Below, piece after piece: positions 1 to 8,706 of a stretch of 64,000 nucleotides of DNA. The DNA lies in assembly GCF_002902365.1 (NCBI RefSeq), contig NZ_PPQC01000036.1, positions 79,548-143,547 of the forward strand, in the 5' to 3' direction. The notes beneath the pieces were generated by a model, which saw only the letters and a list, made by a program, of their open reading frames with translations, was not told the DNA's origin and did no database searches. A program made the position numbers and the translations under genes. Source of the DNA: Staphylococcus cohnii subsp. cohnii (lineage in GTDB: Bacteria > Bacillota > Bacilli > Staphylococcales > Staphylococcaceae). Position 1 is the first letter of the stretch. Each line of letters opens with the position of its first letter.

Positions 1-266
1 AATAATCCAAATAAAAAGATGGAACCATTTTTGACGTCAACTTGTTTCGTTTTTAAATAACCTAATGTTGATGATAGTCCTGTCACGATTAATATTAATG
101 AAGATGTTCCTATGGCAATCTGAGGTGTGATACCATGTAGTAAATCATTTTCTACGCCCAAATAAACTAAAGTTGGGACGATGATAATACCGCCACCAAT
201 GCCCACAAGTGAACCCAATATGGCTGATAAACCACCAATTAAAATCAAAATGATTATTGTTAACAT
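1..266 (-). CDS. TauE/SafE-family membrane permease, N-terminal part (gene runs off the left edge)
   Basis: The visible N-terminus (about 88 residues) begins MLTIIILILIGG and contains SAILGSLVGIGGGIIIVP, the glycine-rich first repeat typical of TauE/SafE (DUF81) transporters, which export sulfite, sulfoacetate or similar anions. It is an integral membrane protein of hydrophobic helices. The ATG at 264-266 follows AGGAGCGG. That ribosome binding site overlaps the stop of the DUF72 gene 12 bases upstream, so the two are probably cotranscribed. The rest of the gene lies outside the window. The substrate is unknown. Confidence 0.85.
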   Translation of the reverse strand, partial: MLTIIILILIGGLSAILGSLVGIGGGIIIVPTLVYLGVENDLLHGITPQIAIGTSSLILIVTGLSSTLGYLKTKQVDVKNGSIFLFGL

Positions 267-278
267 ATCTGACCGCTC

Positions 279-1127
279 CTAAAATAATTTTAATTGTTGT
301 GGTGCTAAGCCTTCATAATCAATGCCTAATAATGTTTGGTATGTTTTAGCATTTTGTGCAGCATGACCACCGGAGTTATTATTAAAAACGACATAAATAT
401 TTTTAGCTTTTTGTTCTAATAATTTCACTTTTTGCGCTAAATCTTGAAGTTCTTGTTTATTATAATCGTACAAGTACCTTACATCTCTCCACGCTTCATC
501 CGTCATATCTTTTTTTGTCCATCCATGTTCATTTCTGCCATGATAGCGCACAAATGCTGTCTCATTTGTAATACGATTAACTAGGGGGATTGACCCTTGG
601 CCAACTTGTGGTTCATCACATACTGCGTGTATCATGTCATGTTCAGTTAAAAAAGCTAATGTTTCTTCCTTAAACTGATTACTAAACCAGGATTGATGTC
701 TAAATTCTATACAAACAGGAAATGTTTTCAGCTGTTCTCGTACATATCGAATATATCTGATGTTTTGTACCGTGCAATCAAACCAAGGCGGAAATTGTAC
801 TAGTACCATCGCTAACTTTTGTTCAGATTTTAATGGCGTTAACATCGCTATAAACTGATCAAAAAGTATTTGTCTTGATTCTGTAAAATCGTGATAATCT
901 GCATGAAGTGTTAATGCCTGATGAATTTTAACTATAAATTGAAATCTCTCAGGCGTCTCTCTTATCCATTTTCTAATATTTCTTTCAGGTTGTATCGCAT
1001 AATAAGATGCATCTAATTCTACGATGGGAAAATGACTTGCATATGTAATTAGCTTATCTGATTTACGCTGTAAATCTTCGTACAAAGTATCATGGTCTCC
1101 CCAACCTGTTAATCCAATATTTATCAT
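279..1127 (-). CDS. DUF72 family protein
   Basis: A protein of 282 residues of the DUF72 (YecE-like) family, a TIM-barrel fold of unknown biochemical function. Family hallmarks are the start INIGLTGWGDHDTLY, the segment VVELDASYYAIQ-like (here IVELDASYYAIQ) and the C-terminal VVFNNNSGGHAAQNA. I chose the ATG at 1127 because it follows GGTGAT and matches the usual family start. An in-frame GTG at 1172 has no ribosome binding site. It lies directly upstream of the TauE/SafE gene in one transcription unit. No catalytic role should be assumed. Confidence 0.85.
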   Translation of the reverse strand: MINIGLTGWGDHDTLYEDLQRKSDKLITYASHFPIVELDASYYAIQPERNIRKWIRETPERFQFIVKIHQALTLHADYHDFTESRQILFDQFIAMLTPLKSEQKLAMVLVQFPPWFDCTVQNIRYIRYVREQLKTFPVCIEFRHQSWFSNQFKEETLAFLTEHDMIHAVCDEPQVGQGSIPLVNRITNETAFVRYHGRNEHGWTKKDMTDEAWRDVRYLYDYNKQELQDLAQKVKLLEQKAKNIYVVFNNNSGGHAAQNAKTYQTLLGIDYEGLAPQQLKLF

Positions 1128-1262
1128 AGTATCACCAGTTACATGATACCATAGATGATTTATGAGATTCACTAGATTAAATTATATTCTTCAATTGTTT
1201 CAACGGTTAAGTTTATGATAAAACAACGATTACTGAGTAGATACACGAAACATAAAAATTAA

Positions 1263-1296
1263 AAAAGTTGCTATCGTATTAAAAATAGCAACTTTT
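1263..1296 (-). terminator. Rho-independent terminator after nitronate monooxygenase
   Basis: A 12-bp perfect stem (AAAAGTTGCTAT paired with ATAGCAACTTTT) with a 10-base loop lies 20 bases after the stop of the nitronate monooxygenase gene. On the minus strand it is followed by TTTTTTAATTTTT. Confidence 0.85.
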
Positions 1297-1316
1297 CATG
1301 AAACAATTTAAGTTTA

Positions 1317-2384
1317 TTATTCGTTAAGTATGCGTTTGGTTTCTTGTATGATATCAGCTATCAATTCAGAAGCTGAACTAGGTTGTGATAACCTAGGGCT
1401 TTGTCCACTCCATAGATGTGTCCATTGCTCATTACCTAAGTCAGCTGCGGTTTTACGAATATTTTTTGTCAATTGGTTTTGTATAGGATAATCTGGAATG
1501 TCATCATCATAACCTTCCATCTTGTGTATAAATTCATTATCGATACCTCTAGCTGGTTTACCTGTAAAAACTTTGGTGATGACAGTATCTGTTTCTTTAC
1601 TTTGCTGTATTGCATTTTTATATAAAGCTGAAGCACCACTTTCTTCTGAAGTTAAAAAAGCTGTTCCCATTTGTACAGCTTCGGCACCTAACACCATACT
1701 TGCAACAACGCCACGTCCATCCATAATGCCACCTGCTGCTATCACTGGAATAGATACATTATCTACAATTTGTGGTACCAATGACATGGTACCAATTAAT
1801 GGTGTGTGATCACCTGAAGTTACAGTAAAAGAACCTCTATGCCCACCTGCTTCACTACCTTGAGCGATGATTGCATCCATTCCAGCACTTTCATTAGCTT
1901 TCGCTTCTTCCACTGAGGTTGCTGTTCCTATCACAGTAATCTGACGCGCTTTCAATTTTTTAATAATATTTTGATTTGGTATTCCAAAAGTAAATGAAAC
2001 GACAGGAACCCCTTTTTCGATTACCATATCTACAGATTCATTAAATTGCTGTTCTTCACTAATATCAATCACAGGTTCTTCTAGATTCAAAGCTTTTCTA
2101 TAGGGTTTTAACCATGCATTCATGTGTTCTACATTTTCCGGAATATATAATTGCTCACTTGGAACAAATAAGTTAACTGCAAAAGGTAAGTCAGTTAATT
2201 CTTGAATATATGTTATTTCTGAATCTAACTTCTCTGAATTAAAATATCCTGCCCCAATTGTACCAAGACCTCCACTATTACTAACAGATGCTACTAATTC
2301 AGGCGTTGTACTACCTGCCATACCTGCCTGAATAATAGGAAGTTTGATATTCAACATTTGGGTTACTTTTGATGAAAAGTGCAT
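1317..2384 (-). CDS. Nitronate monooxygenase (2-nitropropane dioxygenase family)
   Basis: A TIM-barrel flavoprotein of 355 residues that would oxidise nitronates using FMN and oxygen. The N-terminus [19 protein letters not shown] and the FMN phosphate-binding parts ([10 protein letters not shown] and [13 protein letters not shown]) are characteristic. The His of the AGGHRG motif is the conserved active-site residue of the family. The ATG at 2384 follows AAAGGAGTG at good spacing; an upstream in-frame extension lacks such a site. It has its own terminator and lies just downstream of the CorC-like gene, in the order known from other staphylococci. Confidence 0.9.
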   Translation of the reverse strand: MHFSSKVTQMLNIKLPIIQAGMAGSTTPELVASVSNSGGLGTIGAGYFNSEKLDSEITYIQELTDLPFAVNLFVPSEQLYIPENVEHMNAWLKPYRKALNLEEPVIDISEEQQFNESVDMVIEKGVPVVSFTFGIPNQNIIKKLKARQITVIGTATSVEEAKANESAGMDAIIAQGSEAGGHRGSFTVTSGDHTPLIGTMSLVPQIVDNVSIPVIAAGGIMDGRGVVASMVLGAEAVQMGTAFLTSEESGASALYKNAIQQSKETDTVITKVFTGKPARGIDNEFIHKMEGYDDDIPDYPIQNQLTKNIRKTAADLGNEQWTHLWSGQSPRLSQPSSASELIADIIQETKRILNE

Positions 2385-2436
2385 GTAAAACACTCCTTTC
2401 ATTAAAAACAATAACTTAAATTTTATGACTATAGTT

Positions 2437-3456
2437 TTATTTTTTATTATAAGCTTGCATTTGTGCTTCTAATTTCTCTTGCTCTTGTTCGTCCATCTCA
2501 TCTTCAATTTCCATACCTAGCATTTCTTCAATCAAGTCCTCATGAGAAACAATGGCATCTGTCCCACCAAATTCATCTAATACAATTGCTAAATGTTTAC
2601 GTGACACAGTCATTTTTCTCAGAACCCATTCTGCTCTATTATGCTCATTCACAAATAAAGGTTCTGAAGTATATTGTAAAATATTGTTTGCTTTTTCTTT
2701 ACTCCATGCTAGCAAATATTTTGAATGGAAGATGCCAATAATATGGTCGATATCACCATCATATACTGGATAACGTGTATACGGATTCGTCACTACAGTA
2801 TCGTACGCGTCTTCATAAGATATATCAGCCGGAAATGCAGTTACATTAATCCTTGGTGTTGTATCGATATTTGTTATTTTTAATTGTTCAAAATCCATAA
2901 CACCTTGAATTCGATTTCGTTCCATTTCATTGAAAGCACCTTCACTACCTGCAATCGTAACCATCTGTCTAATCTCTTCTTTTGATAATCGTTGTTGATC
3001 TTCTTGCCCTTTAGAAAGTAAATTATTGATCATATCTGTTAACCAGTTTAACAATTTCGTAACTGGTTTAAATACTGTGACAAAAAATGAAATCGGTGTA
3101 TAAACCAATCTAGACATGCGATCTGGATAAGTTGCAGCAACAGATTTTGGAATCACTTCAGAAATAATGATAATAGCAACCGTGGTAATTGCGGTAGCTA
3201 CACCAACGTTCATTCCAATATCCACTGCTAATACTGTCACTAATGTAGGCAAAATAATATTCGCAATATTATTTCCAATTAAAATTGTAGTAATAAATTC
3301 ACTGGGTTTAGTAAGTAGTTTTGATAATTTAGCAGACTTTTTATCTCCATTTTCAGCTTCAGTTTGTATTTTCATCCTATTTGCAGCAGTTAAAGCTGTT
3401 TCACTACCAGAAAAGAAGAATGAAGCAAATAAAAGTATGATTATAGCTATAATCAT
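2437..3456 (-). CDS. CorC/HlyC (CNNM)-family membrane protein with CBS domains
   Basis: A protein of 339 residues: an N-terminal DUF21/CNNM membrane domain ([16 protein letters not shown], then the segment containing [12 protein letters not shown]), followed by a CBS pair starting near residue 190. It ends in an acidic glutamate-rich tail, where longer homologues carry a CorC_HlyC domain. The family includes the staphylococcal Mpf proteins that protect against high magnesium, so magnesium efflux is the likely role, by family only. The ATG follows AAGGAGTT. It lies just left of the ancestral end of the suf operon. Confidence 0.85.
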   Translation of the reverse strand: MIIAIIILLFASFFFSGSETALTAANRMKIQTEAENGDKKSAKLSKLLTKPSEFITTILIGNNIANIILPTLVTVLAVDIGMNVGVATAITTVAIIIISEVIPKSVAATYPDRMSRLVYTPISFFVTVFKPVTKLLNWLTDMINNLLSKGQEDQQRLSKEEIRQMVTIAGSEGAFNEMERNRIQGVMDFEQLKITNIDTTPRINVTAFPADISYEDAYDTVVTNPYTRYPVYDGDIDHIIGIFHSKYLLAWSKEKANNILQYTSEPLFVNEHNRAEWVLRKMTVSRKHLAIVLDEFGGTDAIVSHEDLIEEMLGMEIEDEMDEQEQEKLEAQMQAYNKK

Positions 3457-3576
3457 ATCAGCATAACTCCTTTTTTATTCTATAAAATTTTAAACGATAT
3501 GTATCAATTCCCTTGTTTTACAATACATAAACGCATTTCTAACTATTAAAATAGCGTTTTCAAAACAACTATAATA

Positions 3577-3650
3577 AAAAAACACGAAGTGATACATATT
3601 TGAATGCCCACATATATAAGGGTATCAAAATCATATCACTCGTGTTTTTT
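3577..3650 (-). terminator. Ancestral suf-operon terminator, now separated from sufB by the prophage
   Basis: The arms AAAAAACACGAAGTGATA and TATCACTCGTGTTTTTT pair with one bulge around a loop of about 40 bases. On the minus strand the hairpin follows the stranded original sufB 3' end (stop at 3697-3699) by about 50 bases, so before insertion it would have ended suf transcription. The T-rich run exists on both strands, so it may also act on the other side. Confidence 0.6.
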
Positions 3651-3696
3651 AAATTTAATCACTTACTGTAAAACTAAACTATTCGTCATAAATACT

Positions 3697-3720
3697 TTAG
3701 CCGATTGAACCTTCCATTTC
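3697..3720 (-). pseudogene. Stranded original 3' end of sufB (codes EMEGSIG-stop)
   Basis: Read on the minus strand this stretch gives Glu-Met-Glu-Gly-Ser-Ile-Gly-stop (GAA ATG GAA GGT TCA ATC GGC TAA). These are the same last seven residues as the intact sufB 40 kb to the right, but the codons after the shared core differ. It is the host side of attL: the last codons of the pre-insertion sufB, displaced by phage integration. It is not expressed as a protein on its own. Confidence 0.85.
3710..3720. other. attL core (CCTTCCATTTC)
   Basis: An 11-bp sequence identical to 44176-44186 and lying within the sufB coding frame at both places (GAA ATG GAA GG on the minus strand). The bases on either side differ between the two copies, so this is the maximal exact core; the true crossover lies within it. 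Confidence 0.8.
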
Positions 3721-3821
3721 GACTAAGTTTAAGTTGTTTTGTATTTTTTATATTTTTAAAACGCCTTTAAATCAACGTTTTGGAGGGGAGTAAATTTTAT
3801 AAAAAACACGTATTCAGATAA

Positions 3822-3843
3822 AATGGTATCAAAAATGGTATCA
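3822..3843. repeat. Integrase arm-type sites, left end (two AATGGTATCA repeats)
   Basis: AATGGTATCA occurs twice, at 3822-3831 and 3834-3843, 12 bases apart. The same decamer occurs twice in the same orientation beside attR (44095-44104 and 44106-44115). Paired repeats on both flanks of the core are the layout expected for arm-type binding sites of a tyrosine integrase. Confidence 0.65.
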
Positions 3844-3888
3844 GTACCAATGCGACCACCTAATCAAATTTATCTTTAATAACTATAA

Positions 3889-3914
3889 AAAGCCATCTCG
3901 TTATGAGACGGCTT
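3889..3914. terminator. Bidirectional hairpin terminator near attL
   Basis: AGCCATCTC pairs with GAGACGGCT (one A-C mismatch) around a short loop. The minus-strand copy is followed by TTTTTATAG, so it would stop leftward phage transcription before the host sequence. Confidence 0.65.
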
Positions 3915-4147
3915 GTGTGTAATATGTTCGAAAAAGCGAGGTGTGGTTTATTTATCACCATGTGTATATAGTAACATTAATTTTATATTGTGCAAACATT
4001 AATGTGTACACCTATAACATTGAGTAAGGGTATTTGTATATTTTAAAAGATGACCGAAAAAAACGCATAACTAAAGTATTTAGCCGTTTTAACTTTCGGA
4101 CGGAATAGAACGAAATAGAAACATTTTGACACATATTTGACACGTGA

Positions 4148-4173
4148 CCCACCTTAATTGGTGGGTTTATTTA
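4148..4173 (+). terminator. Plus-strand hairpin terminator
   Basis: CCCACC, loop TTAATT, GGTGGG, then TTTATTT. It would block rightward transcription from the host into the prophage. Confidence 0.55.
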
Positions 4174-4176
4174 TGT

Positions 4177-4210
4177 AAAAAAATAACCACCCAGTGACAT
4201 GTGTAGGTGG
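4177..4210 (-). terminator. Minus-strand hairpin terminator
   Basis: On the minus strand CCACC pairs with GGTGG across a 14-base loop and is followed by TTATTTTTTT. It is a second stop for leftward phage transcription, about 110 bases past the end of the nuclease gene. Confidence 0.5.
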
Positions 4211-4261
4211 TGGATATAAAAAATTTGAGAAAGGAATTATACATGTAAATAAATTATACCA

Positions 4262-4295
4262 CAAAAAACAGGGCAAGCACATAAGTGCCTACCCT
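4262..4295 (-). terminator. Terminator of the attL-proximal nuclease gene
   Basis: AGGGTAGGCAC pairs with GTGCTTGCCCT around TTAT, followed by GTTTTTTGT on the minus strand, 23 bases after the stop of the gene at 4319. Confidence 0.85.
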
Positions 4296-4318
4296 AGTAT
4301 GATTACGTGGTACATTTA

Positions 4319-5722
4319 TTATAACATTTCTTGTTGGTTAATGTAATCCTCATAATACATCCACTTTAGAGGTTCGCCTGTTTCCGGATGTTTTCCAGAT
4401 ACATTTCTTTCTCCTTTGCAAACTTTTGATATAGAATTACTTTTTTTATAACTCTTCAATCCAGCATACTTAGATGCTTTGGTTAAAGAATCGAATGTTT
4501 TCAAGTTATTTAAACATATTACTTTTTTTAAATTATAAGCAGGTTTTTCTTCGTAAACTCCAAACCTCATTAATAGATTTGCAGTGTTTGTCGAAGAATT
4601 TAAATGATACTTTTCAGTTATATTTTTAATTGTATTTCCATTTTTATAATCGTTTATTATTTCTCTCACGTTTTCATATTTAGATATTTTTTTCATCTGT
4701 TTTTTTAGACTCTTCTTATTATAATTACTTATAATGTTTTTTAAACTTGTAGATTCTATATTTTTTATAATATATTCCATATCGGATTTACTGCTGTTTA
4801 CTTCAATATACTCTATTTTCTGCTCATTACAGAAGTTTTTCTTTATTAGATCGGACTGTTGAATGTTTTCTAACTTACCCCATCTAGTATTCTTAAATTC
4901 TTCATAATGCTGTTTCCCGTGCATTTCAATAACAGCATTATATTCTGGTAAGTGAAAATCAAATCTTTTCTTTGGTAGTTTTTCAAAAACTTTTTGCAAC
5001 TCGTATTCTATGTTGTTCAACTCTAGCAAAGATATCATAAGTTTTTCTGGATAAGAAATATGGTTAGAACATTTAATGCAAGAAAAACCTCTATTTACCA
5101 ATTTGTTCACAGTATACATTTTGATATATAAACAGTTAGGGCATACAGTTTTTATTTTGGCATGTGATCCTTTCGTATATTTTTTTGCATCCTCTGGATT
5201 ATCTAACACTTCTAAAATATCTTTTTCACTATAAAGCCAATTTCCTTTGTGTGCTATTTTACCCGTTACATAAGGACTTTTAAATCCAGCTTTTACATAG
5301 TATTCAGACATTTCAAAAGTTTCATTGTATGTAAGACATAACATCAAATATCCTTTTTGATTTAAATCACCAATTTCAACTCTAATTTTTTCCAATACTT
5401 TATACCCATTAATAATATCATTAACTTCATATTTGTAATCAGATGGATTTCCATATATTAAATTCTTAATTTTAATATTTATTAGATTTCCGGTGGAAGT
5501 TGTTATGGAGTTGTTGTTGTATTCCAATTTTAATTTGTTTTGTGTTGTTTTAGGATTGTATTCTTCAAATGTTAGATAAAAGAAATCATTGATATCGTCA
5601 TATTGAAATTCTACTTTTTCTTTATAACAATTTTTCCAATCTGTATATATTCTTTTACCATGTTTTCTTGTAGGGAGGTTAGTTAAATCAATATGATTAT
5701 TCCCTTTTATATATTTTTTCAT
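4319..5722 (-). CDS. Predicted multi-domain endonuclease: zinc ribbon, Vsr/PD-(D/E)XK-like core, NUMOD-like C-terminus
   Basis: A protein of 467 residues. The centre holds a four-cysteine zinc ribbon (CPNC ... CIKC). Next comes a nuclease-like core with a Glu (YPEKL), then RFDFHLPEYN and IEMHGKQHYE; the spacing of Asp, Glu and His resembles Vsr/EDxHD or PD-(D/E)XK phage nucleases. The C-terminus (KTFDSLTKASKYAGL ... ISKVCKG ... GKHPETGEPLKWMY) resembles the NUMOD DNA-binding modules of homing endonucleases. The ATG follows AAGGTGATT. The gene sits alone beyond the endolysin terminator, has its own terminator, and is more AT-rich than its neighbours, so it looks like acquired cargo. Enzyme activity is inferred from motifs only. 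Confidence 0.6.
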   Translation of the reverse strand: MKKYIKGNNHIDLTNLPTRKHGKRIYTDWKNCYKEKVEFQYDDINDFFYLTFEEYNPKTTQNKLKLEYNNNSITTSTGNLINIKIKNLIYGNPSDYKYEVNDIINGYKVLEKIRVEIGDLNQKGYLMLCLTYNETFEMSEYYVKAGFKSPYVTGKIAHKGNWLYSEKDILEVLDNPEDAKKYTKGSHAKIKTVCPNCLYIKMYTVNKLVNRGFSCIKCSNHISYPEKLMISLLELNNIEYELQKVFEKLPKKRFDFHLPEYNAVIEMHGKQHYEEFKNTRWGKLENIQQSDLIKKNFCNEQKIEYIEVNSSKSDMEYIIKNIESTSLKNIISNYNKKSLKKQMKKISKYENVREIINDYKNGNTIKNITEKYHLNSSTNTANLLMRFGVYEEKPAYNLKKVICLNNLKTFDSLTKASKYAGLKSYKKSNSISKVCKGERNVSGKHPETGEPLKWMYYEDYINQQEML

Positions 5723-5757
5723 ATAATCACCTTAAAGTAATTATACCATATTTCTAT

Positions 5758-5783
5758 GTAAAAAGGCGGACTAAAGCCCGCCA
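5758..5783 (-). terminator. Terminator after endolysin
   Basis: GGCGG pairs with CCGCC (loop GCTTTAGT on the minus strand), followed by TTTTT, just after the endolysin stop. It closes the late operon and isolates the nuclease gene beyond. Confidence 0.85.
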
Positions 5784-5789
5784 CGAAAG

Positions 5790-7268
5790 TTATTTAATTG
5801 TTCCCCATAATGGTCCTAATACATAATTGCTTGTGCCTGGTGTTCCTTGCGCCGTTCTAATTGGTACATAACGTCTGCCATTGTAAGAATCATATCCCAA
5901 CCATACGAAGCCGTTTTGGACCATGCACTCGTCATATGTGATAGTTACACCCGGATTAAGCCAGCCAGTGAATGGACATGTTGTAAATGGTCCAGTGCTT
6001 CTCACTGCGATACGTGTACCGCCTACAGTGAATGAAGCGCGCTCTGATTTGTAATAGGTATTATAGGCATTAACTTTCCACCCGCCATTATTACTTTTAG
6101 TAGCTGGTGTAGAAGCTGAACCTGGCTTATTAGCTACTGTTTTTATAGATGGTGTTTTACCTTCCATATAAGCACGGATTTCTTTAATCCAAATATCCTT
6201 AAGTTTCTTAATAATAGCTTCTGATGGTCTACCTTGAGTTACTGGATTAAATCCTGTTCTCATTGTTAAACTTCTGTGAGGGCAACTAGTAGGTGAAAAT
6301 TCTAAATGTAATTTCACTGTGTTACGGTTTGCAGGTAAATTATATTTCTTCAATAGTCTAGCTACCTCTTGCAATACTACTTGCTCATTAGCCATAAACT
6401 CTTTATCTGATGCACTCATTGATTGACATACTTCAATACCTACTGAGTTCCAGTTTCCTGATTTCTTACCTACTCCATCTCCAACGTGATAAGCAATCCT
6501 ATCGGGCTCGATTGCATACCAAATATGCCCTGAATCTGCGTAGATATGAGCTATACCATTATTCAATCTGTTTTGGTCTGCACCCTTAAGACTATTTTCA
6601 TAATCTTTAGCACTAGCTCGACCTGCATCATTATGAATTGTAATAGAAGTAGGATTGTGACCACGTTTACTAAAGCTACTCATTCTACTGATATTGTTAT
6701 GGCTAACACTAATCTTTTTAATTGGTTTACTTGTAGCTGCTTTAGGTGTTGTTTTCTTAGTCGTACTCGCTTCTTTAGCGTATGGAACCTCGATAAAATG
6801 CGTTAATCCATAATAATTGTCCCAACGTGTTAAAGGTTTCTTATTTGCCCAGCCATTCCAATTTTGCTCGATAATATGGAATTTATTTGTGTCGCCTGGG
6901 CTATATACAATCCCAATATGTCCGTATTGAGCATAAGTGCCAGTAGTGAATACTGCTATCCAACCCGTTTTAGCAACTGTAGATGGCATGTTTTTGTGAA
7001 TCTTAAATCCTGTTCCATAACTTTGGTTAATTTGGTCTTTAGCATTTCCCCACGGTCTCACTTTATTATCCGTTAACCACAATACATAATCAGTAATTAA
7101 ATCTTGGCACTGTGCATGGTAGTAACGATCTGCGTCAATGGCGCCAACTTCCATAACACCAAATGATGGGTCATAACTCGTAGGCTTTGTAATACGATAT
7201 GGACTATCCACTGTACCTTTTGCGTAGGCTTGTAGTCGTTGTTCAATTTGTTTTTTAGTTTTTGCCAT
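5790..7268 (-). CDS. Endolysin: CHAP endopeptidase, amidase, SH3b cell-wall binding
   Basis: A protein of 492 residues that degrades staphylococcal peptidoglycan at the end of the lytic cycle. An N-terminal CHAP domain has its Cys in YYHAQCQDL and its His in [11 protein letters not shown] central Amidase_2 (PGRP-like) domain shows the zinc ligands in [16 protein letters not shown] and CPHRS. A C-terminal SH3_5 domain ([12 protein letters not shown] ... [19 protein letters not shown]) binds the cell wall. The ATG at 7268 follows GAGGTGTTGACA and overlaps the holin end by 14 bases, so the two are translated together. The three-domain build is standard for staphylococcal phages. Confidence 0.95.
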   Translation of the reverse strand: MAKTKKQIEQRLQAYAKGTVDSPYRITKPTSYDPSFGVMEVGAIDADRYYHAQCQDLITDYVLWLTDNKVRPWGNAKDQINQSYGTGFKIHKNMPSTVAKTGWIAVFTTGTYAQYGHIGIVYSPGDTNKFHIIEQNWNGWANKKPLTRWDNYYGLTHFIEVPYAKEASTTKKTTPKAATSKPIKKISVSHNNISRMSSFSKRGHNPTSITIHNDAGRASAKDYENSLKGADQNRLNNGIAHIYADSGHIWYAIEPDRIAYHVGDGVGKKSGNWNSVGIEVCQSMSASDKEFMANEQVVLQEVARLLKKYNLPANRNTVKLHLEFSPTSCPHRSLTMRTGFNPVTQGRPSEAIIKKLKDIWIKEIRAYMEGKTPSIKTVANKPGSASTPATKSNNGGWKVNAYNTYYKSERASFTVGGTRIAVRSTGPFTTCPFTGWLNPGVTITYDECMVQNGFVWLGYDSYNGRRYVPIRTAQGTPGTSNYVLGPLWGTIK

Positions 7269-7737
7269 TGTCAACACCTCTTTGTCCTAGACCTTCATCA
7301 GTATCATCTTCTGGTTGTTCTTCATCTTCTAAATGTTTAGCATCGTCTGGATGTTGACCACCATCTGCTAAAGTTGAATAAAAATCTATTTCATCACTAT
7401 CATCAGAAAAATCTTCTCTAGTATCATATTCTTTAGGTGTGAATGTGTTTCCTTCACTTTGATACTCAACTGGATCAACATTTTCATCACGTGGTTTTGT
7501 GTAAGTCTGTGTAATGCCACTGTCTTTCATCCCTTTAGTAGTAGGATCGTTTATTACTCCGAATGTGACTAATACAGCTAATAATCCATTAATACCATCG
7601 CTAAATTGTTCCAGTTGTTCTGTATAGTTTAATCCTAATGCTTGCGTTATATTGTTAACAAAAAGGACTATCGCCGAAACGATAGCCACCCAAAATGATT
7701 TTTTCTTAAAACGAATTTTCCAGTTTATACTCTTCAT
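7255..7737 (-). CDS. Holin, phi LC3 family, with acidic C-terminal extension
   Basis: A protein of 160 residues. The first 75 match the phi LC3-type holin ([20 protein letters not shown], two hydrophobic helices, then [16 protein letters not shown]), which makes membrane lesions that release the endolysin. The last 85 residues are highly acidic ([13 protein letters not shown]) and low in complexity, as in other staphylococcal phage holins. The ATG follows GGAGGTTATTAA. It directly precedes and overlaps the endolysin gene. Confidence 0.9.
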   Translation of the reverse strand: MKSINWKIRFKKKSFWVAIVSAIVLFVNNITQALGLNYTEQLEQFSDGINGLLAVLVTFGVINDPTTKGMKDSGITQTYTKPRDENVDPVEYQSEGNTFTPKEYDTREDFSDDSDEIDFYSTLADGGQHPDDAKHLEDEEQPEDDTDEGLGQRGVDNGKN

Positions 7738-7816
7738 TTAATAACCTCCAAATATAAGACGCTGAGAAACGCCCTGTGTTGCATCGAGAAATGTATTTAC
7801 CTATCGTTGCGAATAA

Positions 7817-7843
7817 TAAAAAGCCGACACATGAGTGCCGACT
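7817..7843 (-). terminator. Terminator after the coiled-coil tail-end gene
   Basis: AGTCGGCAC pairs with GTGTCGGCT (two G-U pairs) around a 4-base loop, followed by TTTTTATTATT on the minus strand. It overlaps the stop codon of the gene at 7843 and precedes the holin gene, so lysis genes need read-through or their own promoter. Confidence 0.75.
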
Positions 7844-8241
7844 TATTTAAAGAAGATGTTTGCTACCACAGAGATAAGAGGAACTAATACAACACCCGCA
7901 AATCCCAACCAGTAGCCAATTACTTCTCTGTTTCCTTTTGCTTCTGCTTCTACAGTTCCTTGTAAATTTTTAATTTCTTTCTCATGACTTTTTGTTTCGT
8001 ATTCTAAATCAGTAACTCTAGTCCCTACTGTTGCTAATGATTCGCTCATTTTTTCTAAGTGTTTTTCTGATCTAGCTTGTGATTCGAATGCTTTCTCTTG
8101 CAGCAATGTCTGTCTATCTACTTTATTCAACAAACTATTAAAATTGTCTGTGTGTTTGCTATCTACTTCGTTTATGCGTTCATTTAGCTTACCTCTTGAT
8201 CTTTCCCACTCGTGTCTTAGTACATATTTATTTTCGTCCAT
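7843..8241 (-). CDS. Coiled-coil protein with C-terminal membrane anchor (DUF2951-like position)
   Basis: A protein of 132 residues: a long coiled coil (residues about 10-105, with heptads of Leu/Val and many Glu/Lys) and one C-terminal hydrophobic helix (LGFAGVVLVPLISVVANIFF). Proteins of this shape (DUF2951 type) commonly sit between the tail and lysis genes of staphylococcal phages; their function is unknown. The ATG at 8241 lies downstream of AGGTGG at a longish spacing. It overlaps the end of the preceding gene. Confidence 0.7.
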   Translation of the reverse strand: MDENKYVLRHEWERSRGKLNERINEVDSKHTDNFNSLLNKVDRQTLLQEKAFESQARSEKHLEKMSESLATVGTRVTDLEYETKSHEKEIKNLQGTVEAEAKGNREVIGYWLGFAGVVLVPLISVVANIFFK

Positions 8242-8650
8242 AAATACCCAAACCACCTAAGAAACCGACAAATCCAAGCCATGCTGTGATAGCGATTAAC
8301 TGTGCTGGCGTTAGCCAATTAAGCGCATTATACACAGCGGCCGAAGCCATTAAGAAGTGTATGATGGCACTTCCTAACCCACCTATTAACATAAAATGGC
8401 TTGAACAATTATTTATAGACCTTTTACCAAACAATAGACTTGATAGAATTAGACAAGTGCCGAACACAAGCAGTAACAAACCCCAAATCCAAATAGGCAT
8501 AACTTCATTTAGCTCTCGGTAGAAATCACTTTCGTTAATAACCTTTTCTTGGCTTATGAGCCAATAGACACCTCGTATATCTACAAATACACCTAACCCA
8601 AACAAAGATAAGGTGGCTAGTTTATCGTGTATTGTGAAGTTTTCGTTCAT
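8228..8650 (-). CDS. Phage membrane protein, four predicted helices
   Basis: A protein of 140 residues with about four hydrophobic segments (LATLSLFGLGVFVDI, PIWIWGLLLLVFGTCLIL, FMLIGGLGSAIIHFLM, AITAWLGFVGFLGGLGI). I do not recognise the family. The ATG follows AGGTGAACGT. The position between tail fibre and lysis genes could mean a role in lysis timing or superinfection, but nothing in the sequence decides this. Confidence 0.7.
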   Translation of the reverse strand: MNENFTIHDKLATLSLFGLGVFVDIRGVYWLISQEKVINESDFYRELNEVMPIWIWGLLLLVFGTCLILSSLLFGKRSINNCSSHFMLIGGLGSAIIHFLMASAAVYNALNWLTPAQLIAITAWLGFVGFLGGLGIYGRK

Positions 8651-8671
8651 ACGTTCACCTACTTTTTATAA

Positions 8672-8706
8672 AATAAAAAGCCACAACCTATTCGGGTTGC
8701 GACTCT
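8672..8706 (-). terminator. Terminator at the end of the Tal transcript
   Basis: GTCGCAACC pairs with GGTTGTGGC on the minus strand around CGAAT, followed by TTTTTATTTTAT. It overlaps the last codons of the 50-residue gene at 8688. Confidence 0.8.

Larger units (their letters stand above)
3915..4318. other. Noncoding attL-proximal segment
   Basis: There is no convincing gene in about 400 bases. It holds three hairpin terminators (4148-4173, 4177-4210, 4262-4295) and a tandem pair of TTTGACAC (4125-4132 and 4136-4143, 11 bases apart) that looks like a protein-binding site. The rest is AT-rich with no feature I recognise. Confidence 0.6.

Noticed and set aside
4319..5722. Known staphylococcal phage toxin gene in the attL cargo slot
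   Set aside because: The protein lacks a signal peptide and shows zinc-ribbon and nuclease motifs, so it is not a secreted toxin.
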